Assembly: GCF_030285925.1 (NCBI RefSeq) | Contig: NZ_CP127251.1 | Location: forward strand, 1,054,001-1,118,000 | Direction: 5' to 3' | Length of the DNA stretch: 64,000 bases | From: Devosia sp. YIM 151766 | GTDB lineage: Bacteria; Pseudomonadota; Alphaproteobacteria; Rhizobiales; Devosiaceae | Shown here: positions 1 to 8,539 of the stretch, one piece after another | Numbering within the stretch: position 1 is the first letter of the stretch | How the letters are laid out: every line of letters starts with the position of its first letter | Translations under genes and position numbers: made by a program | The notes under the pieces: generated by a model | Seen by the model: the letters and a program-made list of their open reading frames with translations, nothing else | What the model was told of the DNA's origin: nothing | Database searches by the model: none

Positions 1-107
1 CCGAACTGACGCCGGAAATGTGGGAAGGCATGAAGGAATTCTCCGACGAAGTGCCGGAGTGGGCGTCGGCGGTCTACGAGCCCTGCGCCACCATCGCCTC
101 CGAGTAA
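1..107 (+). CDS. C-terminal end of an ABC transporter solute-binding protein (partial)
   Basis: The frame beginning at base 3 is open for 34 codons and stops at 105-107. The gene starts before the window. The tail (ELTPEMWEGMKEFSDE...ACATIASE-like ending) carries no diagnostic motif. The assignment rests on position: it lies directly before two permeases and an ATPase of a nitrate/sulfonate/taurine-type importer, where the periplasmic binding protein gene normally sits, and it is followed by a strong intercistronic hairpin. Only the reading frame is seen directly; the role is inferred. Confidence 0.55.
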   Translation, partial: ELTPEMWEGMKEFSDEVPEWASAVYEPCATIASE

Positions 108-148
108 CACCTCCCCGACCGGCCGCCTCCCTCGCGCCGGTCGAAACA

Positions 149-175
149 GGCGCCCGAGTGTTTCGCTCGGGCGCC
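149..175 (+). terminator. Intercistronic hairpin behind the binding-protein gene
   Basis: A perfect 10-base inverted repeat (GGCGCCCGAG / CTCGGGCGCC) is separated by a 7-base loop and has no T-run after it. It sits between the end of the presumed binding-protein gene (stop at 107) and the first permease (start at 192). Such hairpins commonly stabilise the upstream mRNA or attenuate read-through so that the binding protein is made in excess over the membrane subunits. The structure is seen; the role is inferred. Confidence 0.6.
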
Positions 176-191
176 CCTCAATGGATAGGCC

Positions 192-1007
192 ATGTCTCAC
201 ATTACCGAAACAGCCCGCCCGCCAGGGCGGCGCTTGAACCCGGCCATCGCCCGCCGTCGCAAACGGCTGGTCGGACAGCTTATCGTCGGCCTGGTCTTTC
301 TTGGAATATGGCAGGTGGTATCGGAACTGCGCTTCGTCGATCCGCTGGTGGCCCGCAGCCCGGCGCAGGTTTGGGCGATACTTGTTGAGATGGTGCGCAG
401 CGGCCTGTTGTGGCCATCGCTCTATTCCACGCTCGAAGCCATCGCCATTACCTTTGTGCTGGCCGGTGGGCTGGGTATCGTGGCCGGGGTTGGGCTGGGA
501 CTTTTCCCCAAGGCCGAGGCCCTGCTGGAACCTTATCTAAACGCCATCAATGCCATGCCGCGCATCGCGCTGGCGCCGGTGTTGCTGATCTATTTCGGTA
601 TTGATCAGGGTGCCAAGATCGCGCTGGCCACCTCGATCGTGTTCTTCATCGTCATGGTCAATGCCCGCGCCGGCATCCGTACCGTGGACCGGGACTGCCT
701 GGTGATGGCGCGGATGATGGATAGCTCGCGCCTGCAGATGTTCACCAAAATCCTGCTGCCAACGGCGGTGCCATCAATTTTCGCCGGCCTGCGGCTGGCG
801 GTCATCTATTCGTTTCTGGGCGTCATCACCTCAGAAATCCTGTCGTCGCGGCTGGGTCTGGGCCAGTTGATCGCCATGTATGCCGGCATCTTCCGGCTTG
901 AGGGCATGTATGCGGTGGTGCTGATCATGGCGCTGCTGGCCACCATTCTCAACATCGGCATGAACCTGATTGAAAAGCGCTTGTTGCGCTGGAAGGGCGA
1001 GCCATGA
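192..1007 (+). CDS. ABC transporter permease, nitrate/sulfonate/taurine (SsuC/TauC) type
   Basis: This 271-residue inner-membrane protein has several hydrophobic segments and, at about residues 173-205, the cytoplasmic coupling (EAA-type) region with the sequence MFTKILLPTAVPSIFAGLR. It should form half of the transmembrane channel of an importer for a small organic or inorganic anion. It is 4 bases coupled (ATGA, 1004-1007) to a second, related permease, so the channel is probably a heterodimer rather than the homodimer usual for this family. Substrate cannot be read from sequence. The downstream aldolases suggest a catabolic substrate. Confidence 0.88.
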   Translation: MSHITETARPPGRRLNPAIARRRKRLVGQLIVGLVFLGIWQVVSELRFVDPLVARSPAQVWAILVEMVRSGLLWPSLYSTLEAIAITFVLAGGLGIVAGVGLGLFPKAEALLEPYLNAINAMPRIALAPVLLIYFGIDQGAKIALATSIVFFIVMVNARAGIRTVDRDCLVMARMMDSSRLQMFTKILLPTAVPSIFAGLRLAVIYSFLGVITSEILSSRLGLGQLIAMYAGIFRLEGMYAVVLIMALLATILNIGMNLIEKRLLRWKGEP

Positions 1008-1831
1008 GCCAGTTTCAATCCCCCGCTCCAGCAGCCGCAGCCGGCCCGGCGCAGCAGGGTCGCGGCTGGGCCGGTGCTTCGGTTCTGATCGGTCAGGTCG
1101 TCATCGGCATCGCGCTGCTGCTGTTCTGGCAGCTCGCCTGGACCGGAGGCTGGGTCGACCCCATCATTGCGCGCAGCCCTGAACAAGTATGGTCGGCGCT
1201 GCTCATGCTGATCGGCGACGGCACGCTATGGCCGTCCTTCTACGCCACCATGGAAGCGACCCTGATGGCCTTCGTACTCGCGAGCGTTGTGGGCGTGCTG
1301 GTCGGCATCGGTTTGGGCCTGTTTCCGCGTGTAGAGGAGTTGTTCGACCCCTATATCAACGCCATCAACACCATGCCTCGCATCGCCTTCGCGCCGGTTT
1401 TTACGCTGTATTTCGGGATCGGCCAGGAAGCCAAGATCGCGCTGGCTTTTTCCATCGTGGTTTTCATGGTGATGATCGCGGCGCGGGCCGGCATCCAGAA
1501 TGTCGACCGGGACGTCGTCACCATGGCGCGTCTCATGGGCACCAGCCGGTCGCAGATGTTCACCAAAATTCTGCTGCCGGCGGCGACGCCTTCCATCTTT
1601 GCCGGGCTCAAGCTGGGAGTGGTCTATTCGCTGTTCGGGGTGATCACCTCTGAAATCCTGTCCTCGCGGATCGGACTTGGGCATCTGATTTCCCGTTTTG
1701 CCGCCGTTTTCCAGCTGGAAGGCATGTATGCGGTGATCTTGATCATGACAGTCGCTGCGGCCGCACTGAACGGGCTCATGACCGTCATCGAAAGGCGGTT
1801 CCTCAAATGGAGTGAATTCGATGACCAATGA
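1004..1831 (+). CDS. Second ABC transporter permease of the same SsuC/TauC-type system
   Basis: The product has 275 residues and is similar to the preceding permease along its length: shared MFTKILLP coupling helix, shared YAxPxINAxNxMPRIA stretch, and a similar end. The N-terminal ~25 residues are Ala/Pro/Gln-rich and probably cytoplasmic. The pair looks like a tandem duplication that has diverged to give a two-permease importer, also seen in pyrimidine/thiamine-precursor and some sulfonate systems. The start overlaps the previous stop by ATGA and the end overlaps the ATPase gene, so expression is translationally coupled. Confidence 0.88.
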   Translation: MSQFQSPAPAAAAGPAQQGRGWAGASVLIGQVVIGIALLLFWQLAWTGGWVDPIIARSPEQVWSALLMLIGDGTLWPSFYATMEATLMAFVLASVVGVLVGIGLGLFPRVEELFDPYINAINTMPRIAFAPVFTLYFGIGQEAKIALAFSIVVFMVMIAARAGIQNVDRDVVTMARLMGTSRSQMFTKILLPAATPSIFAGLKLGVVYSLFGVITSEILSSRIGLGHLISRFAAVFQLEGMYAVILIMTVAAAALNGLMTVIERRFLKWSEFDDQ

Positions 1832-2648
1832 ACTCCCCACCCCTGATCATTCTCCCATTCCGTTTCCGAAGGCCGTTGAGATGACCCAGACCGCTGCAGC
1901 CATCGCCAGCTTGCGCGATGTCAACATGACCTTCGACCTGCCCGATGGCGGTCACACCCAGGCACTCAAAAACGTCACGGTCGAGCTGCGCGCCGGTGAA
2001 TTGCTGGTGTTTGTCGGGCGCAGCGGCTCGGGCAAAACCACTGCGCTCAATGTGTTGGCCGGCCTGACACGGCCAACCAGCGGCGCGGTCGAGGTGCTGG
2101 GCGACGATCCGCGCAATGTGCGCAAGCAGATTGGCTACATGTTTGCCCGCGATGCCCTGCTGCCCTGGCGTTCGGCCGAACGCAATGTGGAATATGGCCT
2201 CGAATTGCGAGGCGTTAATGCCGCCGAGCGGCGGCAGCAATCGGGACGCTTCCTCGATATGGTGGGGCTGGGTGCTTATAAGGGCAATTTTCCCAGCCAG
2301 CTGTCGCAGGGGCAGCGGCAGCGCGTGGCGCTGGCGCGCACCTGGGTGCTGGCGCCAAAGGTTCTGTTCATGGACGAGCCGTTCGCCGCGCTTGACGCGC
2401 AGACGCGCGAATCCCTGCATGGAGAATTTCTCGATGGCTGGCAGAAACAGCAGCAGTCCGTGGTGTTCGTCACTCACGATCTGAGCGAAGCGATCGCCAT
2501 CGCCGACCGGATCGTGGTCTTCGCCCATGGCGAGATCGTCCGCGAATTTGAGGTTCCCTTTCCTCGACCGCGCGACATGCTCGAACTGCCCAACGACCCG
2601 GAGGCCCGCGAGATGATCAAGGAAATCCGTGAACTACTTCACGACTAG
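1821..2648 (+). CDS. ABC transporter ATP-binding protein (SsuB/TauB type)
   Basis: The product has about 275 residues. Walker A is GRSGSGKTT, the Q-loop region reads YMFARDALLPW, the signature is LSQGQRQRVALA, Walker B with the catalytic Glu is LFMDEPF, and the switch His is in VTHDL. It energises the two permeases just upstream. I prefer ATG at 1821, which overlaps the permease stop by 11 bases; GTG at 1812 in the same frame is possible. All canonical ATPase motifs are intact, so the importer should be functional. Confidence 0.9.
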   Translation: MTNELPTPDHSPIPFPKAVEMTQTAAAIASLRDVNMTFDLPDGGHTQALKNVTVELRAGELLVFVGRSGSGKTTALNVLAGLTRPTSGAVEVLGDDPRNVRKQIGYMFARDALLPWRSAERNVEYGLELRGVNAAERRQQSGRFLDMVGLGAYKGNFPSQLSQGQRQRVALARTWVLAPKVLFMDEPFAALDAQTRESLHGEFLDGWQKQQQSVVFVTHDLSEAIAIADRIVVFAHGEIVREFEVPFPRPRDMLELPNDPEAREMIKEIRELLHD

Positions 2649-2677
2649 CTGCTGCTCCATCAACAGGTTCCAAACAC

Positions 2678-3478
2678 ATGCGCTTTGAAAAATTCCCACT
2701 CGTCAAAAAACTCGAAGCAGGCCCGGTTTTCGGCATGACGCTCTACACGGGCGTTCCGGCGGCCGTTGAAATGCTCGGAAATTGGGGGCTCGACTTCGCC
2801 TTTATCGAAGCCGAACACGCCAATCTCAATGTCGAAGGACCCGATATCGAGCGCATGATCCTGGCGGCCAAATATGCCGGTATCTCGCCGCTGGTCCGCG
2901 TCGCCGGCGTGATCGAGTACCACATCCGCAAGGTGCTTGAACTTGGCGCCGAAGGTGTGATCGTGCCGCAGGTACGCACGGCCCAGGAGATGCAGGCTAT
3001 CGTCGATGCCGCCAAGTTCCCACCCTTCGGCACGCGCGGCGGAGATGGCGCCACGCGCTCGGCCAATTTCAACGGCCCGGGCCTGCATTGGCCCACCTAT
3101 ACCGAAACCTCCAACACCCACACCCTGGTCATCCCGACGGCGGAAAACACTGAATTCTTCGACAATATTGATGAGATTCTGGCGGTAGAGGGCATCGATA
3201 TCGTCAATTTCGGTCCGCTCGATTATGCCCTGTCGGCTGGCTACGCCGTGGACTACCCGCTCGAAACCAAGGAGCTCCGCGACGCGCTGAAGTTGCTGGT
3301 TGATCGGTGCCGGCCCAAGGGCATCAAGATCATGGCGCCTTGCATTCCCATTGAACTCGATCAGGCGCGCCGCATCATCGATCTGGGCATCGATATGCTG
3401 ATCGTCGGCGTCGACATGGCCTTGGTCAACACCGGCGCCCGACTGGCGCGCGAGCAGATCGTCGATCGTTTCCGCTAA
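2678..3478 (+). CDS. HpcH/HpaI family aldolase, copy 1
   Basis: This 266-residue protein of the HpcH/HpaI (class II, metal-dependent, TIM-barrel) family cleaves or forms 4-hydroxy-2-oxo acids to give pyruvate and an aldehyde. Family landmarks are visible: FGMTLYTG near the N-terminus, DFAFIEAEHAN, the GAEGVIVPQV strand, a metal-region Glu in PTAENTEFFDNIDEI and Asp in FGPLDYAL. It begins 29 bases after the importer ATPase and is followed 23 bases later by a close paralogue, so it is probably in the same operon. The natural substrate is unknown. Confidence 0.87.
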   Translation: MRFEKFPLVKKLEAGPVFGMTLYTGVPAAVEMLGNWGLDFAFIEAEHANLNVEGPDIERMILAAKYAGISPLVRVAGVIEYHIRKVLELGAEGVIVPQVRTAQEMQAIVDAAKFPPFGTRGGDGATRSANFNGPGLHWPTYTETSNTHTLVIPTAENTEFFDNIDEILAVEGIDIVNFGPLDYALSAGYAVDYPLETKELRDALKLLVDRCRPKGIKIMAPCIPIELDQARRIIDLGIDMLIVGVDMALVNTGARLAREQIVDRFR

Positions 3479-3501
3479 AATTTTTCAGGACGCCAACCAT
3501 C

Positions 3502-4314
3502 ATGGACATCAAAAAATCCCAGCTCAAGCAGCGCCTCGACAATAACGAGCCAACCTTCGGCATGACGCTTTACACCGGACTGCCCTTCGCTGTCGAAGTG
3601 CTGGGCAATTGGGGGTTGGACTTCGCTTTCATCGATACCGAGCACGCCAATTTCCGCCTCGGAGGCCCCGATTTGGAACGCATGATCCTGGCAGCAAAGA
3701 TCAAGGGCGTGTCGCCGCTGATCCGTGTACCCGGCATCTTGGAGCATGACATCCGCAAGGCCTATGAGATGGGCGCGGATGGAGTCATCACCCCGCAAAT
3801 CCGCACCGCTGCCGAAATGCGTCAGATCGTGGCTACCTCAAAATTTCCGCCATTCGGCATCCGCGGTGGCGATGGCGCCGTTCGCTCGGCCACCTGGAAC
3901 GGACCGAAATTGGACTGGCCGACCTATCTGCGCACATCCAACGAGAACACCTTGGTGATACCGACTGCCGAAAACACTGATTTCTTCGACAATATAGATG
4001 AAATCCTGGCGGTCGAGGGCATCGATATCGTCAATTTCGGCCCACTAGATTTCGCCATCTCGGCAGGCGTCGACATCGACCCGTCCTTTACCGGCGACAC
4101 CGTGCTTCCGGCATTGGAATTGTTGATCAAAAAATGCCATGCGCGAAACATCAAGGTCATGTCCACCTGCGTTCCGGCCACCGGAGATCACGCAGAACGT
4201 CTGGTGAAGATGGGCGTGGACCTGCTGATCGTGGGCGTGGATCTCGCCCTGATGAATCAGGGGGCCCGCTACGCGCGTGAGGTGATCGTGAACGGGTTGC
4301 GCTTACCGGCGTAA
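3502..4314 (+). CDS. HpcH/HpaI family aldolase, copy 2
   Basis: The 270-residue product shares long identical blocks with copy 1: FGMTLYTG, NWGLDFAFI, RMILAAK, IVNFGPLD. The metal-region residues are retained (PTAENTDFFDNIDEI, FGPLDFAI). It is the last intact gene of the operon before mobile debris starts at about 4320. Two divergent aldolases in tandem could mean different stereochemistry or chain-length preference, or subunits of a hetero-oligomer. A third, more distant family member is at 44779-45558. Confidence 0.87.
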   Translation: MDIKKSQLKQRLDNNEPTFGMTLYTGLPFAVEVLGNWGLDFAFIDTEHANFRLGGPDLERMILAAKIKGVSPLIRVPGILEHDIRKAYEMGADGVITPQIRTAAEMRQIVATSKFPPFGIRGGDGAVRSATWNGPKLDWPTYLRTSNENTLVIPTAENTDFFDNIDEILAVEGIDIVNFGPLDFAISAGVDIDPSFTGDTVLPALELLIKKCHARNIKVMSTCVPATGDHAERLVKMGVDLLIVGVDLALMNQGARYAREVIVNGLRLPA

Positions 4315-4364
4315 AAGAGCGGCGGGAGCTGAGCTCAATTGACAGCATTTGTTGAGCACTTAGA

Positions 4365-5075
4365 TCAGGGCCGACGTTCGGCAGCGTCGGCCCTTGGGGC
4401 AGCTCGACCTGCGGGCGTGCCAGGTTCTCCGCGCCAACGCCGGTATGCCGTTTGAACAAGCAGATCATGCCGTTCATGAACGGTCTTCCGGGTTGGTGGT
4501 CGCTTTGGCGGCGGAGCCCGCAGCTGGCACCATGCAGCGAAGATCTCGATGATGACCACGGTGCCGTCAAAGCAGGGACTGGGCAAGTCCTTGCGGGCGG
4601 AGCCGGCGAGCAGACCATAGTGCCGGATGCGGTGGAAGCCGCACGGCAGGGTGTGGATCAGGAAGCGGCGGATGAACTCGTCGGCGTCCATGACCCGCTG
4701 CCGGTCGGCGCCGCCGCGGGATAGTCCTTGTAGCGGGAGGTCAATTCGGATCTGCCGAACCGGAGCAGGCGGCGGTTCGAGATCGCCACGCGATGGGTGT
4801 AGCGCGAGAAATAAGCGAGCACCGCTTCTGGCCCGGCAAAGGGTGGCCTGGCAGACCACCCAGCGCTTGCGGACCGCTGCAAGGTGACGGACAAAGTCCG
4901 GCGGTCGGCGAGCTCAGCCATCTTGCCGAAGAAGCCGAGCTTTCCAGCACCATGGAGTGCGAGCAGGCGGGTGACGAATAATCGTCGGAACAGCGCGCCC
5001 AGCACCCGCACCGGTAGCAGGAAGGCCGGGCGTGATGGGAGCCAGCGACCATCCGCCCGATGCCACCCCGGAGAC
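4365..5075 (-). pseudogene. Broken IS91-family (rolling-circle, Y2) transposase
   Basis: Read on the minus strand in more than one frame, this encodes scattered pieces of an IS91-type transposase: FLLPVRVLGALFRRLF, RPFAGPEAVLAYFSRYTHRVAISN, RYKDYP, then ADEFIRRFLIHTLPCGFHRIRHYGLLA in another frame. The frame changes near 4700-4730 show it is no longer functional. The N-terminal part is missing and the remaining N-terminal edge is fused to a tyrosine-recombinase remnant. A shorter, separate fragment of the same protein type is found at 58185-58450. Confidence 0.8.
4368..4393. terminator. Perfect GC hairpin downstream of the aldolase pair
   Basis: A 9-base perfect stem (GGGCCGACG / CGTCGGCCC) with an 8-base loop lies 53 bases after the aldolase stop. 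There is no clear T-run. It might end the aldolase operon. Alternatively, because it lies at the edge of the IS91-type remnant, it may be the terminal hairpin of that rolling-circle element. I cannot separate these from sequence alone. Confidence 0.4.
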
Positions 5076-5285
5076 GCGCAGGCGGGCGCCATAGGCGACC
5101 CCGATTGCGGCCTTATACTTGATGCCTGGCGCCGCCTGGAGCAACCGGGCCGCCTCCTCGATGCTGAGTACGTCAGGCAGCTGGCGCTGCTAGCGGTTGA
5201 TCACCAGGACCCGCGACAAATCCCGCCGCTTCAGCGTCAACTCGAACAGGAACTGCAGCGCCGAGACCGCGCCATGAAGCCGGTT
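5076..5285 (-). pseudogene. Fragment of a tyrosine recombinase, with an internal amber stop
   Basis: On the minus strand one continuous frame reads ALQFLFELTLKRRDLSRVL..., a TAG at 5190-5192, then QRQLPDVLSIEEAARLLQAA and IKYKAAIGVAYGARLRVSGV. This matches the core region of the small tyrosine recombinases that usually sit next to IS91-type transposases; the Arg of the R-H-R-Y set lies in the GARLRVS piece. Both ends are missing. It is a dead remnant, fused by deletion to the transposase remnant just downstream. Confidence 0.7.
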
Positions 5286-5710
5286 CGTGCATGAGGACGA
5301 GAGCAGAACAGCAGCTTGCTGCGCGAAGGGACACGTTGCGCAGCACCTAAGCAAGGCAGGCGACAGTTCGACTCCAGTTCCATTATTGTCTAACGGGACC
5401 GGAATCAAACACCGTTAATGCGCGCGTTAAAAACTGATGCAATACAATAGCTTATGAAGCTATTCACCAAAATCGTTCAGTCATCAGGTCCAGAGAATAT
5501 CGGCCTAGAGAGCCTGCTTTCGAGCCTTTTGACGATTGAGTCAGTGTTCAGCCCCATCGCTATAACCCTCGAAAACAACGAGAAAATCCGGCCGCAGCCG
5601 GATCGGGAGAAAGTTTTCACGAGGACAAGTGGCGGAGGGGATGGGCCTGATATCCAACCTTCTCCAGCTATAAGTAAATGTTTTTTAAGATATATTCAGG
5701 TCGAGTTGCC
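5286..5710. other. Gene-poor stretch with a diverged repeat of 24369-24553
   Basis: I see no convincing gene here. An open frame from 5454 on the plus strand has no recognisable family. Bases 5452-5636 align without major gaps to 24369-24553 (shared blocks include GAGAATATCG, TAACCCTCGAA and AAAATCCGGCCG), ending in both places at the same core, AGTGGCGGAG. The stretch therefore probably belongs to the end of an integrative element or its decayed relative. Confidence 0.55.
5627..5669. repeat. att-like core 1 (43-base repeat shared with 30492-30534)
   Basis: This 43-base segment beginning AAGTGGCGGAGGGGATGGG recurs at 30492-30534 with only two differences, by direct comparison. The part TGGCGGAGGGGATGGG looks like the reverse complement of the 3' end of a bacterial tRNA-Ser (…CCTCCGCCA), a common target of tyrosine integrases. 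There is no complete tRNA here. A shorter related core (AGTGGCGGAGAGGAAGGG) is at 24546, beside the integrase gene. The att role is inferred. Confidence 0.6.
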
Positions 5711-6121
5711 TTATTCTGCCATCGACCGGAACAACCGCTCTTCCATGCCGTCCGGCGCCAAGTCCCGGCCTCCCGCTTTGGGTTGCGCGACCTCGACTTC
5801 AAGCGCGGCAATCTGCGCATCGCGCGCCGCGAGAGCTGCAGCGACATTCGCAGCCTCGAACCGCTGTGGGATTTGTTGGGGCAGTTCGAGTCCCAGGCAG
5901 AGACGGTGAACCAGGATCAATTGCTCGGTGCGCGCCTTGTAACCCCTTGGCATTGAATCCGGGACGAGGCCGCCATCCCCTTCGAGGACCGAAGATCCGA
6001 TCGCGAACGCTGGCCGCAGCCCGGTTTCGACCAGCGCCCTCAGCATTCCGACCTGGACCGCGCCAAGACGGCCGCCGCCAGCCAGAACCAGCGCGACGGG
6101 GGGCTCGGACGGCGCCATCAT
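5711..6121 (-). pseudogene. Truncated patatin-like phospholipase
   Basis: The product has 136 residues. The N-terminus is that of a patatin-like hydrolase: ALVLAGGGRLGAVQVGML is the oxyanion-hole glycine loop, followed by a GSS corresponding to the start of the GxSxG nucleophile elbow. After GSSV the sequence leaves the family, and the catalytic Asp-Gly is absent. The remaining ~90 residues (with alanine-rich helical sequence such as AAALAARDAQIAALE) I do not recognise. The gene begins with an ATGA overlap with the oxidoreductase upstream, so it was the last gene of that operon, and was probably cut by the rearrangement that left core 1. Confidence 0.65.
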
Positions 6122-7641
6122 CCCGCTCCGGCGAGGCGTTGTCCCGCTGCAAGCGCCTCGATATCGCGACCAATCGTGGCGACCGCCAATGTTCGCCCGC
6201 CCCGGCGGTAGCTGATACTGGCATCATGCGCCGCGATGTTGCCGTCCACCACGCATTCGTCCCAGGTTTCGGCGTGACCGACGTAGCGGATCGCGGTGTC
6301 GTAATGCGCGCTCCAGAAGAACGGCGCGTCGCGGAATGGCATGGATGCGCCCAGCATGTTCTCGGCTGCGACCTGGCCCTGACGTTCGGCCACCACCCAG
6401 TGCTCGACCCGCCGTGTTTCGCCATCCGCGCCGCCGGACCAACGCGCAACGTCGCCAGCGGCGTAGATGCCGGGCATCGGCGTTTCCAGGCGCGCGTCAA
6501 CGAGGATCCCGTGCGCGACGGGCAGGTTTGCCGCCTCGGCCAGCGCGGTGCGCGGGCGAACCCCGGCACCGATGATCACGAGATCGGTCGCAATCCTCTC
6601 TCCCGTCTCGAGCGTGACCGCATCGGCGGCAATGGCTCTGATCGAGGTTTGCATATGGAATTTCACGCCATGGTCCTCATGCAGTGCAGCGATGACATCG
6701 CCAAGCGCGGGTCCCAGCAGTTTTTCGAGCGGCCGGGCATCGCGCGACACCACATGCACCTCGAGCCCGCGCATCCGCAGAGCCGCCGCCGTTTCAAGCC
6801 CAATGAAACCCGACCCCAGGACGACTGCGGATTTCGCTTTCTCAGTCGCAGCAGCGAGCGCACGCCCGTCGGAAAAGCTGCGCAACGTGAAGACATGCGC
6901 GAGATCGGCCCCGGGGATTGGCGGGCGAACAGGTTCGGCGCCTGTCGCGATTAACAGCCGATCGAAGGCCAACACCTGCCCGTCGTCTAACACGACCTTG
7001 CGCGCCGTGCCGTCGATTGACGCGACCGAAACGCCGAGGCGCAAGTCGATTGTCTTTTCGCGATAGAATGCCTCCGGTTTGAGCGGCATCCATTCGGCAG
7101 GAGCATTGCCCGCCAGGTAGTCCTTGGACAGGTTTGGCCTGTCATAGGGCGGGTCTTTATCCGCACTAAGCATGGTCAGCGCCCCCGCATAGCCGCGCCG
7201 GCGCAGCATTTCGGCACAGGCGAAGCCAGCTGCCCCGGCGCCGATAATCGCGATGGCCTGCGGCTCACTTGCTCCTGCGACGGCCCGGGCCGCCACCGGC
7301 CGAGCCTTCTCGCGTACGCGGATCTGGTCGCCGTCGCGTTCCACTAACCAGCACGACAGCGAATCGAAGGCCGGCACGCCAAGTGCTTCGCCGGTGCGCA
7401 GCGAGAAGCAGGCGTGATGCAGGGGACAGCGTACAGTGTCGCCGCTGAGAAGGCCGTCGTCCAACGCGCCGCCATAATGTGTGCACCTGGCATCGACCGC
7501 CAGCACCTCGTCGCCGACTAGCGCAAGCACCACGGAGGCCTTGCCCACATGCCCACGCAGCATCTGACGGCCGCCGAAGTCAATCAGATTGATCCCCTTG
7601 GTGAGGTCCGGGTCCTTGCCCGTGTCGCGCGGCTCGGCCAT
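6118..7641 (-). CDS. Rieske-type ferredoxin/FAD pyridine nucleotide oxidoreductase fusion (AIFM3-like)
   Basis: This product has about 507 residues from ATG at 7641, chosen because AGGAG stands just before it; the open frame runs 21 codons further upstream. The N-terminal ~100 residues form a Rieske domain with Cys-Thr-His and CPLHH as [2Fe-2S] ligands. Then comes a class-I pyridine nucleotide-disulfide oxidoreductase fold: FAD-binding GAGAAG, NAD-binding GSGFIG, and a final GDVA FAD motif near AAGDVARWS. This should be a soluble NAD(P)H-dependent electron-transfer protein, like the reductases of Rieske oxygenases or animal AIFL. It follows an ECF sigma gene by 59 bases, hinting at a redox-stress regulon. 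Confidence 0.85.
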   Translation of the reverse strand: MAEPRDTGKDPDLTKGINLIDFGGRQMLRGHVGKASVVLALVGDEVLAVDARCTHYGGALDDGLLSGDTVRCPLHHACFSLRTGEALGVPAFDSLSCWLVERDGDQIRVREKARPVAARAVAGASEPQAIAIIGAGAAGFACAEMLRRRGYAGALTMLSADKDPPYDRPNLSKDYLAGNAPAEWMPLKPEAFYREKTIDLRLGVSVASIDGTARKVVLDDGQVLAFDRLLIATGAEPVRPPIPGADLAHVFTLRSFSDGRALAAATEKAKSAVVLGSGFIGLETAAALRMRGLEVHVVSRDARPLEKLLGPALGDVIAALHEDHGVKFHMQTSIRAIAADAVTLETGERIATDLVIIGAGVRPRTALAEAANLPVAHGILVDARLETPMPGIYAAGDVARWSGGADGETRRVEHWVVAERQGQVAAENMLGASMPFRDAPFFWSAHYDTAIRYVGHAETWDECVVDGNIAAHDASISYRRGGRTLAVATIGRDIEALAAGQRLAGAG

Positions 7642-7700
7642 GGCATTTCTCCTTGTGTCTCGTTGCATCGGGGAGACGGCAGATGCCGCCCTGCACGCGG

Positions 7701-8414
7701 TCAATCCTCCCCGCAGAGGCCCTCCGCCCCGGCGCGTGCCATGACATTGGCGACGATGCGGTCGCAGCGCTCACCGGCGAAGCTGAAGGCCTCTTCGATT
7801 GCAAAGTCCAACTCCTGCGCAAGGCCCTCGCGCAAGAGGGCCCGGGCCCGAAAATACCGCGTCCGCACCGTGGCTGCGGGAATGTCCAGTACATCGGCCA
7901 CCTCATCGACGCTCATCTCCTCGATGGCGCGCAGCATGAACACACTGCGGAACGCCTCCGGCAGCAGATCGATGTGCGCCTCGATGAGGACTCGGACCTG
8001 CAACCGTTGGACGGATCGCTCCGGCCCACGGTCCGGGGCCTCGGTGAGTGCCGACTGCGTGTCGTTATCGGTCGACCTCATGGCTGCCTCCAAGGGAATG
8101 ATCTGCGCGCTGTTTCGGCGCAAACGACCAAGCGCTTCGTTCACGGCGATACGGACCAGCCAGGTGGATAATTTGCTTTCGGCGCGAAAACTAGAAAGTG
8201 CCCGCCAGGCTCGCATCCAAGCCTCCTGAGCGACGTCTTCGGCTTCGCCGTCGCTCGCGACGATGCCGCGGGCAGTGCGGAACAGGAGCTGGTTATGACG
8301 CCGCATGATCGCCTCGAAGGCGGCAGCGTCCCCTTGTGTCGCGAGTCTCGCCAATTCGGCATCCGTGACATCCGAGGAGTACGGAGATCGAATCCGGGCT
8401 TCGGCTTGTTGCAT
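7701..8414 (-). CDS. ECF-type RNA polymerase sigma factor
   Basis: The product has 237 residues. Region sigma-2 spans about residues 20-90 (AIMRRHNQLLFRTARGIV, then DVAQEAWMRAWRAL, the core-binding and -10-binding part). Region sigma-4 spans about 145-200 (LPEAFRSVFMLRAIEEMSVDEVA, then a helix-turn-helix with AATVRTRYFRARALLR). The ~35-residue C-terminal extension is longer than usual and contains one Cys near its end. No anti-sigma gene is adjacent. The neighbours folE and a Rieske-FAD protein suggest control of an oxidative or thiol-stress set; this is inference. Confidence 0.88.
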   Translation of the reverse strand: MQQAEARIRSPYSSDVTDAELARLATQGDAAAFEAIMRRHNQLLFRTARGIVASDGEAEDVAQEAWMRAWRALSSFRAESKLSTWLVRIAVNEALGRLRRNSAQIIPLEAAMRSTDNDTQSALTEAPDRGPERSVQRLQVRVLIEAHIDLLPEAFRSVFMLRAIEEMSVDEVADVLDIPAATVRTRYFRARALLREGLAQELDFAIEEAFSFAGERCDRIVANVMARAGAEGLCGED

Positions 8415-8539
8415 TTACACCTCCTGTGCTTTGAACTGCGCTACCGGCTGCGGCGTCATTCTCCAACCGCCGGCTGGACAACGACTGCCGAACGCGCAGG
8501 CAGACTTGCGGCACCACTCGGACAGGCTGTTCCCAAGAA

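Noticed and set aside
5627..5669. A tRNA-Ser gene
   Set aside because: Only ~17 bases resemble the 3' end; no cloverleaf can be formed with the neighbouring sequence.
5454..5909. A 151-codon plus-strand gene
   Set aside because: It overlaps the patatin remnant on the other strand, and its first part is simply the element-end repeat also found, without a frame of the same kind, at 24369.
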